Assembly: GCA_040285825.1 (NCBI GenBank)
Contig: JAUPSS010000005.1
Location: forward strand, 124,001 to 188,000
Origin: Eukaryota sp. TZLM1-RC
Lineage: Eukaryota > Metamonada: BaSk clade
Length of the DNA: 64,000 bases
Reading direction: 5' to 3'
Positions 10,655-18,334 of the stretch are shown piece after piece (within the stretch, counting starts at the first letter, position 1; every line of letters begins with the position of its first letter). The position numbers were made by a program, and so were the translations under genes. Below the pieces are notes generated by a model that was not told the DNA's origin, did not search any database, and saw only the letters and a program-made list of their open reading frames with translations.

Positions 10655-11866
10655 TTCAAAGAACAATTGACACATTCATGGAGTGTAAAATAATCTTCAA
10701 TGAATAATGTCGTGTTTAACTCGGAAAATATGAATGCTGATCATCATTGGCTGTCCATGTTTGATTGATCTACCACCTAGAATTATTTAGGTTGTAACTT
10801 TCAATTAAATTTATTTGAATTAAATGTATTACCTATCTTTTAACAATCTTGACCAATGAATTATTGTTCAAAGAAGCCTAATAAATAGATGCTGATAGTT
10901 GTAAATACTGAGGAAAAGATTACTCATTTTAGAATCCACAAACCATCTGAAAACCATCCGTACATAACTGGCATTTCACACTCTTCCATGCTAAAGAATC
11001 TTACATATGGTTGTTTGATAAGGTGGAGTAATTGAACACCATTGATGCTAACTGTGAAGTGTTGCAAGCTCAGTATTTCACTTTGATTATTTGTTAGAAA
11101 AGTAGTTTGTTTTTGTTATTAATACAACGCATTTGAAATAAAGTTCTTTTTTAATTATTTGATATAAATTAAGACAGTTTATTTACAAATTATTTTCTAT
11201 TTCCTTTTAAGAAAAAAAGTAACCAGTATAATCAAAAACAAAACCAACCCCCAGATTAAAGTATTCCGTACCCTTCGTATCCTTGTGGCTCGCACTATAC
11301 TATCAATGGCTGGAAATTTGGATAAAAGCAAAGAAAGTCTTCCTGTGGTAGATAGCATGTGTTCTCTTTGATCTAATAGAGAATTTCTCGCCACATCCAC
11401 TTGGTCCATTAGTTCATCAGCTATGGAATGAGAGGCCGCAATAGAAGCTCTCGTTCGTGTGTTTTCATCGGTAAGTATGTGACCTTCTGTCTGAACCGCA
11501 CCTTGAAGAAGTTCAACACGGTTTCTTTCTCGTAAGATGTTCTTCCATGTTGATTCAAACTGACGTTTAAGTGACTCGTGACGTTGAGAAACACCATTTG
11601 CTAGTTGATACTGGCCAACATTGTTTTGAGAAAGGGAATGAAGCTTACGTGCTGATGAGTGCAAGTTTTCAAGCTGATGCTCAATTGTGTCACGGACATT
11701 GTTGCAAAGAGAGACAGAATTGTCTATTTCCGAGTCTGGTGACCTGATGGATGATAGAAATGATACCAGTTCCCCTATATTTTGAGTTATTTTGGATTCA
11801 AGGATGCGACATTCCCTTGCAACGGAGTCAAATGAATCCGCCATTGTTAGATGTAGTCCCTATAGC
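10655..11866 (-). repeat. Left arm of GOSR1 inverted duplication
   Basis: About 1.2 kb that reads, as reverse complement, almost identically to 12503-13718. It covers the complete GOSR1 gene, its 3' flank and the last 18 codons of another ORF. The inner boundary is at CTATAGC (11866); the outer boundary is near 10655, where the match dissolves after CAATTGTTCTTTGAAT (left, reverse complement) versus CAATTCTTCTTTGAAT (right). Only scattered mismatches were seen by eye, so the duplication is recent or kept uniform by gene conversion. Confidence 0.9.
11197..11844 (-). CDS. GOSR1: Golgi Qb-SNARE GOSR1/GOS28, copy 1
   Basis: 215-residue tail-anchored SNARE acting in ER-Golgi and intra-Golgi vesicle fusion. 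N-terminal helices (MADSFDSVARECRILESKI), the family segment LRERNRVELLQG at about 118-129 (ERENLMG in animals), a SNARE motif at about 133-190 (ADELMDQVDVARNSLLDQR, then LSLLLSKFPAIDSIV) and a C-terminal membrane anchor (LIWGLVLFLIILVTFFL). Length matches the family (about 220-250). The protein is identical to the divergently transcribed copy at 12525-13172. The two starts face each other across about 680 bp, so both could share one bidirectional promoter region, although the flank just upstream of each differs. Confidence 0.88.
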   Translation of the reverse strand: MADSFDSVARECRILESKITQNIGELVSFLSSIRSPDSEIDNSVSLCNNVRDTIEHQLENLHSSARKLHSLSQNNVGQYQLANGVSQRHESLKRQFESTWKNILRERNRVELLQGAVQTEGHILTDENTRTRASIAASHSIADELMDQVDVARNSLLDQREHMLSTTGRLSLLLSKFPAIDSIVRATRIRRVRNTLIWGLVLFLIILVTFFLKRK

Positions 11867-11968
11867 AAAGAGATAAGTACAGTATCCCAATTAATAACCA
11901 ATTATTTGATTCACTTGCGGTAGTTTTACAAAATTCCTTTTTTTCCAAATACTTTTTCCCCCTGTTCT

Positions 11969-12124
11969 ATGGCTTCCTTTTTTGACCTATCTGAATAGGA
12001 AAACACGGATATTCAAGACTCTGATGTTGATTCATTCATACCCTACCTTGACACTGTTTCTGAAAGTGCTGCCCAAATCTTATCTCCTCCCCTTCCAATC
12101 AACATAGAGAGATGCAGCTATTAG
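11969..12124 (+). pseudogene. Remnant of an unidentified ORF
   Basis: Within the spacer between the GOSR1 arms an ATG-led frame reads MASFFDLSE, stop at codon 10 (TAG, 11996), then ENTDIQDSDVDSFIPYLDTVSESAAQILSPP in two pieces up to a stop at 12122. The acidic, non-repetitive composition looks like real coding sequence rather than chance AT-rich DNA. The product is unrecognised. The in-frame stop and short length suggest a decayed first exon. Confidence 0.3.
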
Positions 12125-12162
12125 CAACTGTTCCTCTTACTGAAAGTTCAAAAGGAAGTGAT

Positions 12163-12354
12163 TCAACCAAAACAATCTAAAATTGACAATAACAATTCAA
12201 GACTCTGACATATCGTACTTTTTAATGTAAGTCTATTATCTAAATATTGATCCACCGGTGATGTTAACTCACAAATCAGGACTGTCTTCCTTCTTGATTC
12301 ATCTGTATTTTTTGAGATTAGAATAAGATCATGTCTTAACTCAGTCACAACCAA
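12163..12354 (-). pseudogene. Possible retroelement endonuclease-tail fragment
   Basis: A 63-codon frame contains LRHDLILISKN, then TVLICELTSPVDQYLDNRL. The spacing of R-x-D-L, a hydrophobic strand and a downstream E-L-T-x-P-x-[DE] resembles the PD-(D/E)XK-like tail common in non-LTR retroelements (RPDLV...IIELTVP...). It is isolated, has no reverse transcriptase nearby, and lies in the spacer of the GOSR1 inverted repeat. The assignment rests on pattern only. Confidence 0.3.
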
Positions 12355-12452
12355 AGGAGAAATTCTATTGCAAAGTAAAGAAAAAGGTTTATTGTGTTTT
12401 TCGGGGATTTGATAACTTGGACAACTGCATATTTCTAGGAAGTAAATTAATC

Positions 12453-12503
12453 AACATGGACAACCAATGATGATCAGCATTCATATTTTCCGAGTTAAAC
12501 ACG
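12453..12503 (+). repeat. 51-bp direct repeat at inner edge of the right GOSR1 copy
   Basis: This block (AACATGGACAACC ... TTAAACACG) recurs at 13608-13658 in the same orientation with one visible mismatch and at 10711-10761 inverted. It ends exactly where the inverted-repeat homology begins, so the right GOSR1 copy sits between two direct repeats; the left copy has it only on its outer side. Weaker similarity extends to about 12400. Confidence 0.75.
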
Positions 12504-13718
12504 CTATAGGGACTACATCTAACAATGGCGGATTCATTTGACTCCGTTGCAAGGGAATGTCGCATCCTTGAATCCAAAATAACTCAAAATATAGGGGAAC
12601 TGGTATCATTTCTATCATCCATCAGGTCACCAGACTCGGAAATAGACAATTCTGTCTCTCTTTGCAACAATGTCCGTGACACAATTGAGCATCAGCTTGA
12701 AAACTTGCACTCATCAGCACGTAAGCTTCATTCCCTTTCTCAAAACAATGTTGGCCAGTATCAACTAGCAAATGGTGTTTCTCAACGTCACGAGTCACTT
12801 AAACGTCAGTTTGAATCAACATGGAAGAACATCTTACGAGAAAGAAACCGTGTTGAACTTCTTCAAGGTGCGGTTCAGACAGAAGGTCACATACTTACCG
12901 ATGAAAACACACGAACGAGAGCTTCTATTGCGGCCTCTCATTCCATAGCTGATGAACTAATGGACCAAGTGGATGTGGCGAGAAATTCTCTATTAGATCA
13001 AAGAGAACACATGCTATCTACCACAGGAAGACTTTCTTTGCTTTTATCCAAATTTCCAGCCATTGATAGTATAGTGCGAGCCACAAGGATACGAAGGGTA
13101 CGGAATACTTTAATCTGGGGGTTGGTTTTGTTTTTGATTATACTGGTTACTTTTTTTCTTAAAAGGAAATAGAAAATAATTTGTAAATAAACTGTCTTGA
13201 TTTATATCAAATAATTAAAAAAGAACTTTATTTCAAATGCGTTGTATTAATAACAAAAACAAACTACTTTTCTAACAAATAATCAAAGTGAAATACTGAG
13301 CTTGCAACACTTCACAGTTAGCATCAATGGTGTTCAATTACTCCACCTTATCAAACAACCATATGTAAGATTCTTTAGCATGGAAGAGTGTGAAATGCCA
13401 GTTATGTACGGATGGTTTTCAGATGGTTTGTGGATTCTAAAATGAGTAATCTTTTCCTCAGTATTTACAACTATCAGCATCTATTTATTAGGCTTCTTTG
13501 AACAATAATTCATTGGTCAAGATTGTTAAAAGATAGGTAATACATTTAATTCAAATAAATTTAATTGAAAGTTACAACCTAAATAATTCTAGGTGGTAGA
13601 TCAATCAAACATGGACAGCCAATGATGATCAGCATTCATATTTTCCGAGTTAAACACGACATTATTCATTGAAGATTATTTTACACTCCATGAATGTGTC
13701 AATTCTTCTTTGAATTTC
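12503..13718 (+). repeat. Right arm of GOSR1 inverted duplication
   Basis: Reverse-complement partner of 10655-11866, separated from it by a 636-bp spacer. It contains GOSR1 copy 2, its 3' flank and the 3' end of the ORF at 13662-13940. Single mismatches are visible, such as CTTGATTTATATC here against CTTAATTTATATC in the other arm. Because the neighbouring ORF continues beyond this arm but not beyond the left one, the right locus is the more likely original. Confidence 0.9.
12525..13172 (+). CDS. GOSR1: Golgi Qb-SNARE GOSR1/GOS28, copy 2
   Basis: Second gene encoding the same 215-residue SNARE as 11844-11197, residue for residue. It has the SNARE helix, the conserved QRE...FPAIDSIV region and the C-terminal anchor with a short KRK luminal tail. 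Upstream of the shared CTATAGGGACTAC leader the sequence differs between copies: here it is the 51-bp direct repeat. The two genes may therefore be expressed differently even though their products are identical. Confidence 0.88.
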   Translation: MADSFDSVARECRILESKITQNIGELVSFLSSIRSPDSEIDNSVSLCNNVRDTIEHQLENLHSSARKLHSLSQNNVGQYQLANGVSQRHESLKRQFESTWKNILRERNRVELLQGAVQTEGHILTDENTRTRASIAASHSIADELMDQVDVARNSLLDQREHMLSTTGRLSLLLSKFPAIDSIVRATRIRRVRNTLIWGLVLFLIILVTFFLKRK

Positions 13719-13940
13719 ATCATATTTAGCTATGGAAATAATTTTCTTAGGAATCTGGGTATTTGTCAATCGATTTCTTTCTTCAACCAAGGAAGAATAT
13801 TTTTCCAACTTTTTGATTGGATTAAATTTCTGTTTCCAAATTAATTTTCTTTTTTTCATTATTTCAAATAAATTTCTCAAGTCAGGATCAGAAGAATTTT
13901 GCAAAATGTGGAATTTCTGAATTTGACATTCTTTATACAA
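13662..13940 (-). CDS. Small Lys-rich protein, unrecognised
   Basis: 92 codons, lysine- and glutamate-rich with helical stretches (LIWKQKFNPIKKLEKYSSLVEERNR cut across residues 33-58) and ending IDTFMECKIIFNE. The last 18 codons lie inside the right inverted-repeat arm; the left arm carries the matching end (10655-10704, plus) but with an in-frame stop just upstream. No family recognised. It may be a fragment of a larger, decayed gene. Confidence 0.35.
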   Translation of the reverse strand: MYKECQIQKFHILQNSSDPDLRNLFEIMKKRKLIWKQKFNPIKKLEKYSSLVEERNRLTNTQIPKKIISIAKYDEIQRRIDTFMECKIIFNE

Positions 13941-14179
13941 TAAGGTAAGATCGGGAAAACCAAGATCACCCTTACATTGAGGTAACTACAGATAATCCAC
14001 ATTGGTAGTCCTAATGACACCTAGCCATGACTTCAACGTTCTACTCAATGTCAATGCAATAGTAGTTTCAATAAATGTGATCGGTAATTCATGTACTTGT
14101 AATACCAAAGTAAATATTATAGAAAACATAATTCAATTGTTTTGGCCTTCATAATGGGTAATAATTGTTTGTTCGAATG

Positions 14180-14613
14180 ATAGTTGAAGATTACGTCATG
14201 ACGTCATGACAAATCATGAATTATGTAATGGTTTTGCTTTCGAATTTTTACCCATTAACTAATCACAGAAATGAAGAATTTTGAAAACAAACTCCATACT
14301 TCTTTTTGTAATTGTATTCAAATTATTCAAATTGTTTAATAAAGGATCAACTTTCCAAAGCAATCTTGTCCCACTATGAGTCTTCCTGTTGCTTCATGAT
14401 TCTCGTTTCACAGTACAAAAAGCAACCATCTTATATTTCTATAATGTTCTTTATCATTATTGATTTTATAGATCTATTTTGCATTTAGTTATAGTGTTAT
14501 TGAATAAAAATTATTAAAGATGAAGAAACAACAACTCGCAAAGAGGGCACACCCCATGCACACTGCTGTCATGACGCCATGACAAATTGGGTTTGAGTGT
14601 AATCTTCAACTAT
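14180..14613. mobile_element. MITE candidate with 15-bp terminal inverted repeats
   Basis: ATAGTTGAAGATTAC at 14180-14194 is exactly inverted at 14599-14613 (GTAATCTTCAACTAT). Inside each end lies a palindromic block: GTCATGACGTCATGAC at 14195-14210 and GTCATGACGCCATGAC at 14568-14583, each followed by AAAT. The 434-bp interior has no long ORF. Size and structure fit a non-autonomous DNA transposon; no target-site duplication is obvious. Confidence 0.5.
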
Positions 14614-14637
14614 GTTTTGAATTGAACAATTGATCAA

Positions 14638-14728
14638 GATTTTGTAGAGGAAATCTTGATTCAATGATAGTCGTCCCATTAGTATTGAGTTAATTTAATT
14701 AAGTGTGCAAATTCAATAAATATAGTAA
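14638..14728 (+). mobile_element. REL-LINE A 3' tail, severely 5'-truncated, with TSD
   Basis: About 90 bp equal to the last codons and 3' untranslated region of REL-LINE A (GATTTTGTAGAGGAAATC ... AATTCAATAAATA). It is bracketed by AACAATTGATCAA at 14625-14637 and 14729-14741, a 13-bp target-site duplication. The 5' junction overlaps element sequence (GATCAAG), consistent with a microhomology-primed end. This defines the 3' end of the family. Confidence 0.75.
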
Positions 14729-14896
14729 AACAATTGATCAACTTTTAAACGTAAACAAAGTTTTTCAAAAGTCAATGTTGGAAACGAATTTTCAGACGAT
14801 GCCATTATCAAAAATTTATTATAAACAAAATAAAAAATAAAAATTTGAAAAATATATTTTGTATTTTTTATTGAAAACTAACGGTAATGAATCGCT

Positions 14897-15736
14897 TTGA
14901 CCTTTGAAGGTGAAAATAATGACTCAGAAAACACAGATGAGCTGGATGAACCACCGAAAATGAATAGAAGATTAAAAAAAGAAATAAAGAATTACCCTGA
15001 TGCCAACAAAACCAGAGAAGTAAAATTGAAGGGTACTAAAGAGTGTTGCGTCGCAAACGCAGACAACCAGTCAAAATAATATTTGAAAGGCCCCTTATCG
15101 GCGTTGATCTGGGACAATTTAGATTATGTGGTTATTTCTTAATTGAAAAATCAATGTGTATCTATCCCTTGACCAACTGGCAGGAGGTACAGAACAAAAC
15201 CTTCACCCAGTAAACACTCTCCCAACCAATATTCCATTCAAAATTTCAACCAATCTTTGAATCATTGGAATTTGGTCAGGAGGAAAGTGTACTTGGAAAG
15301 TACACGCCAGAAATGGAAAATAATTAATTTTGGTTACCGCAGACGCAAAGAGAGACGGTTGCGAGAGAGCCTCAACAAATTTCAAAGGCTGGCTGGACAC
15401 CCTGAAAAACTCTACCATGCTGAGGGTTCTGCTAATTTCCCTTCTCATTGCCGAAAAATCAATCGATATGGATCTGATAGGGCTTTCAGAAAATGGTTGT
15501 GTTATCAAAAGGATGTGAAAAACTTGTCAACCAGTGAATTCAATACAAGCAAACTTTCCAATTCTTGCATGACCGAGAATATTCAAGCAGGCTCATGGCA
15601 AATGCGTATTTGTACTGAGTGTCAAATAGTATATGACAGAGACATTTCTGCTGTAAAAAATATTCAAATTAAGAAGAAAGCGGAATTGTGGCCGGAAAGA
15701 TACATTTGCCCAGAAGCTCTGTTGAGAAGATGAATG
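14897..15736 (+). pseudogene. Decayed Fanzor (TnpB-like RNA-guided nuclease) gene
   Basis: Pieces of one Fanzor spread over frames. A basic stretch RRKRRQPVKIIFERP leads into RuvC-I PLIGVDLGQFRLCGYFL (about 15090-15150), equivalent to CAIDPNHKNLCGYSI in the copy at 18.3-20.2 kb. After a stop and frameshift, the frame 15257-15733 holds a basic helix, YHAEGSANF, TSEFNTSKLSNSCM and the zinc-ribbon/RuvC-III end CTECQIVYDRDISAVKNI. The predicted catalytic Asp of RuvC-I and RuvC-III are both still encoded, but stops and shifts make it non-functional. The N-terminal domain is missing or unrecognisable (14897-15079 encodes an acidic then Lys-rich segment). It is more diverged from the other two Fanzors than they are from each other. 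Confidence 0.7.
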
Positions 15737-15779
15737 AGAAACCTGAGCAAACAGATACTAAACTTTTGAAAAACTGATA

Positions 15780-16065
15780 TTTTTTTGAGTTTTTTATTTT
15801 ATTTTTAATTAATTTGAAAAACTTTTGAGACCGATCTACAAATACCTTAGTAGCATTTGGTAGATCCACTTAGATACATCAAGTCGCGAGGCTTTGTTCT
15901 GTGAAAGCAGTAGGTGTATTTAAGTGAGGTAGCCCATTGATGAAGATCATGATTGCCTTTGTCAAATGATGCTACATGTCTCTTACAGCCTGTGAGTAGA
16001 CAATGAGAAAGTTGAAAACAGGAGTGAATTTCACAGGGGAATGATGATAAGTGAAAATCACAGTA
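15780..16065 (-). repeat. Dispersed repeat with conserved 60-75 codon ORF end (second copy at 38407-38690)
   Basis: Read on the minus strand this 285-bp block matches 38407-38690 closely. Both copies keep an open frame ending CLLTGCKRHVASFDK and, 34 residues later, SGSTKCY then TAA (15848-15846 here), followed by an A-rich tail. The predicted end is rich in Cys and His. Differences include synonymous and non-synonymous changes. It lies directly after the decayed Fanzor and overlaps the upstream side of the Orc1/Cdc6-like gene. It could be the 3' end of an unidentified retroposed gene or element. Confidence 0.55.
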
Positions 16066-16103
16066 GATTCATTGACTACTACTATCTTCACAGGTCACCT
16101 ACA

Positions 16104-17132
16104 ATGCCTTCTTTAGTTCAACAGTTTGACTCAGCAGACACCCTCGTCTGCCGGGAACAGCAATACGCCAAACTCTCTGATGCATGGGATGCTTACCTAT
16201 CTTCTGACACTGGCATCTCTGTTTTTCTCACTGGTATTCCTGGCACTGGTAAGACGGCATTAGTCAATTCAATGCGCCGGAACTTTGAAAAACACTCATC
16301 TGCTCTGCTTTGGTTCAATGCACTCACCTCCAGGATGTTTTTAGATGTCACTTTGAGGCCAGGAACTGTCATGATTGTTGATGAAATCGATAGACTTGGC
16401 TCAAATTACTTTAATAAACTGAAACACATTTTAAAAGTTATTCAAGAATTAAATGTTTTTTGTATTTTTATTTCCAATGATTTACTATTTCATACAAATT
16501 TTTCTTCGTTTTCTCCTGTATGCATTAAATTCCCTGCATACACAACAGCTGAGGTCATTCATATCATTGAACATCGTCTCAACCACCTCACCAGTAGTGA
16601 TTCACTCTTTGACAATAAAAAGGCATGTATCACTGCTCTGTCCAAACGTGGGCAGGGGGATATAAGGAAGGTATTGGGGATCCTGCGAAAGGAGCTAATC
16701 AAGGTTGAGAAAGGGGGGCAAGTTGATGTTAGAAACCTTATTGGAAAGAGAGAAATAGTAAATGAGATTGAGAGTCTACCTCCAGTTATGAAGTGCCTCT
16801 GTTTTGCTATTTACATTGCATCTAAAGGTTCATCTCCTTGTACAGTTGGCAAGGCTGCTACTCTTTTTCGTCAGGTATCCAATCGGCTAAAGATTGCAGA
16901 TGGTATTTCTGAACTTACTGGATATTTGGTAAGTTTGGAGCAACGAGGCATTCTTTCTTTAAAAAGAGTGGATTCAAGGAAGAGAAGGTCAAAAATGAAG
17001 GTCAATCAATCAAAAATTCATGATAGTTCTTTGATTGATTGCAAGATAATTGAGGACGATATCCTTGCACTTGAAGATCAAGACTATTCTATGTTTGAAA
17101 GTATTGAATCAACAATTGATTTCGATAAATAG
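16104..17132 (+). CDS. Orc1/Cdc6-like AAA+ ATPase
   Basis: Replication-origin licensing ATPase. About 342 residues from the ATG at 16104. Walker A GIPGTGKT (about 43-50), Walker B MIVDEID (about 90-96), sensor 1 IFISND, sensor 2 region RGQGDIRKVLGILR, and a C-terminal winged-helix-like segment (TLFRQVSNRLKIADGISEL, LVSLEQRGILSLKR), followed by a basic then acidic tail. This compact form resembles Cdc6 or the Orc1 core without a BAH domain. An upstream in-frame ATG at 16041 exists, but the sequence before 16065 is a repeat also found at 38.4 kb, so I prefer 16104. No intron. It could be Orc1 or Cdc6; they cannot be separated by eye. Confidence 0.8.
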   Translation: MPSLVQQFDSADTLVCREQQYAKLSDAWDAYLSSDTGISVFLTGIPGTGKTALVNSMRRNFEKHSSALLWFNALTSRMFLDVTLRPGTVMIVDEIDRLGSNYFNKLKHILKVIQELNVFCIFISNDLLFHTNFSSFSPVCIKFPAYTTAEVIHIIEHRLNHLTSSDSLFDNKKACITALSKRGQGDIRKVLGILRKELIKVEKGGQVDVRNLIGKREIVNEIESLPPVMKCLCFAIYIASKGSSPCTVGKAATLFRQVSNRLKIADGISELTGYLVSLEQRGILSLKRVDSRKRRSKMKVNQSKIHDSSLIDCKIIEDDILALEDQDYSMFESIESTIDFDK

Positions 17133-17490
17133 TGAGAAATTAATTGGTTATAGGTATTTATTTGACTAAAACATTCAGTTTTATGCTAATGTTTACATTT
17201 TTTGATTTTTTTCTTGAAGAATTGTGTAATCATCAATTTCTCATAATAAATTACTCATTCAATAATTCTTATTCGAGTACTTGAACACACATCAGTTTTT
17301 CATCAATTGCATAGTTCAATTCTGATTTTCTTAACATTGGTGATTTTACATCACTTGAACCAACACTGTGTTCAATGTTGTGCAGTAGTAAAGATATTTA
17401 AATTTCGGATTTGAAATATACAACGACTCAATTTACACAAAGACAAAGTCACAAGGTCACCAAAAGGAAGTTTCAACATATTGAAGTATT
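17133..17490. other. Intergenic with a degenerate upstream part of a PAP2 gene
   Basis: AT-rich and stop-laden. The last 45 bp, in frame with the PAP2 fragment, encode KSQGHQKEVSTY followed by TGA; SQGH may be a degraded form of the PAP2 motif PSGH. Nothing else recognised. Confidence 0.3.
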
Positions 17491-17787
17491 ATGAAGGTAC
17501 ATAATAATAATGATAAAATAATTAAAAATCTACTTGGATTTAATTTTTTATTTTTACTCAATGATCTGTTGAAACCTTTTTCTGCTGAGTCTTTCCGTTC
17601 CCTCCGAATGTTACCATTGGTTGTTGTTGGCTTACTTGGCATTCTTTCTGGTTTGAGTAGAAACATTGACAATCATCACCATGTGGGAGACATTGTTTGT
17701 GGTCTTGTGCTAGGTGGTATTGTTGCTGTTTGGGCTTGGTATTTGCGTCAAAAGTACATTAATAACATTGTCAACAAGAACGGATGA
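17491..17787 (+). pseudogene. PAP2-family phosphatase, C-terminal fragment
   Basis: 98 codons corresponding to the last part of a lipid/polyphosphate phosphatase of the PAP2 superfamily: a membrane helix (LPLVVVGLLGILSG), the third catalytic motif as GLSRNIDNHHHVGDIVCG (SRxxxxxHxxxD, about 55-72) and a final helix (LVLGGIVAVWAWYL). The first and second catalytic motifs (KxxxxxxRP, PSGH) are absent, apart from a possible degraded SQGH just upstream of an in-frame TGA. It is therefore a 5'-truncated, probably dead gene. I found no intron that would join an upstream exon. Confidence 0.65.
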
Positions 17788-17810
17788 TTCCATTGAAATC
17801 AAGCTTTTGT

Positions 17811-18008
17811 CTATTTAGGTTGGTTCCTAGGAGAAAGGCCAAGAGCGAATGTGGTTAGCGTACTATTAATAGTTAGGAACGAGACAATTGTAGGTGTAAG
17901 GGAGTCAGAAATGTTGTTTCCGCTGACGTTGAGGGAAGTTAAGGACACGGGACAAGACAGGATGGTAGAGGTACCAGGGTCACGAAGGAGGTTGTGAATG
18001 TTGTCCTG
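17811..18008 (-). pseudogene. Leucine-rich-repeat protein fragment
   Basis: 66 open codons on the minus strand, between a TGA upstream (18011-18009) and a TAG (17813-17811), include SLTSLNVSGNNISDSL followed by TPTIVSFLTINSTLTTFALG. The period and the L..LNVSGN.ISD pattern match ribonuclease-inhibitor-type LRRs. There is no start codon and only about two repeats, so this is the 3' end of a decayed LRR gene. Base composition is more GC-rich than the surroundings. Confidence 0.5.
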
Positions 18009-18334
18009 TCAAGAGTCATTGTTAGGTTGAGTGGTTTCTATTTCAAGATTAAAGAAGTGTCAAGTTGATCCCATTATGAAAATATACTTTATACGAACTC
18101 ATTGAAACAATACGTTCTTTTGATTGAATATGCTGTTGTTATCACCGAGAAAACTCCTTCAACTGTAACCCTTTCAAGAAAGAAAATAGTTGCGGCAGCT
18201 TAAATATCACGTACTATAGTGTTTAATTATCATTTTGCTCAGGCTTTGTATTTGTATAGATGTAAGAAGTTGTGAATAAATCAAATTTGTATTGTTGACT
18301 GTCTGATCTTTTCTCGACTGACATATTCACCCCA

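Noticed and set aside
17150-17178. Additional intron GTATTTATTTG...ATTCAG after the Orc1/Cdc6-like gene
   Set aside because: It lies downstream of a clean stop codon, is 25 nt, lacks the GTATGTGTTG start and joins no open frame.
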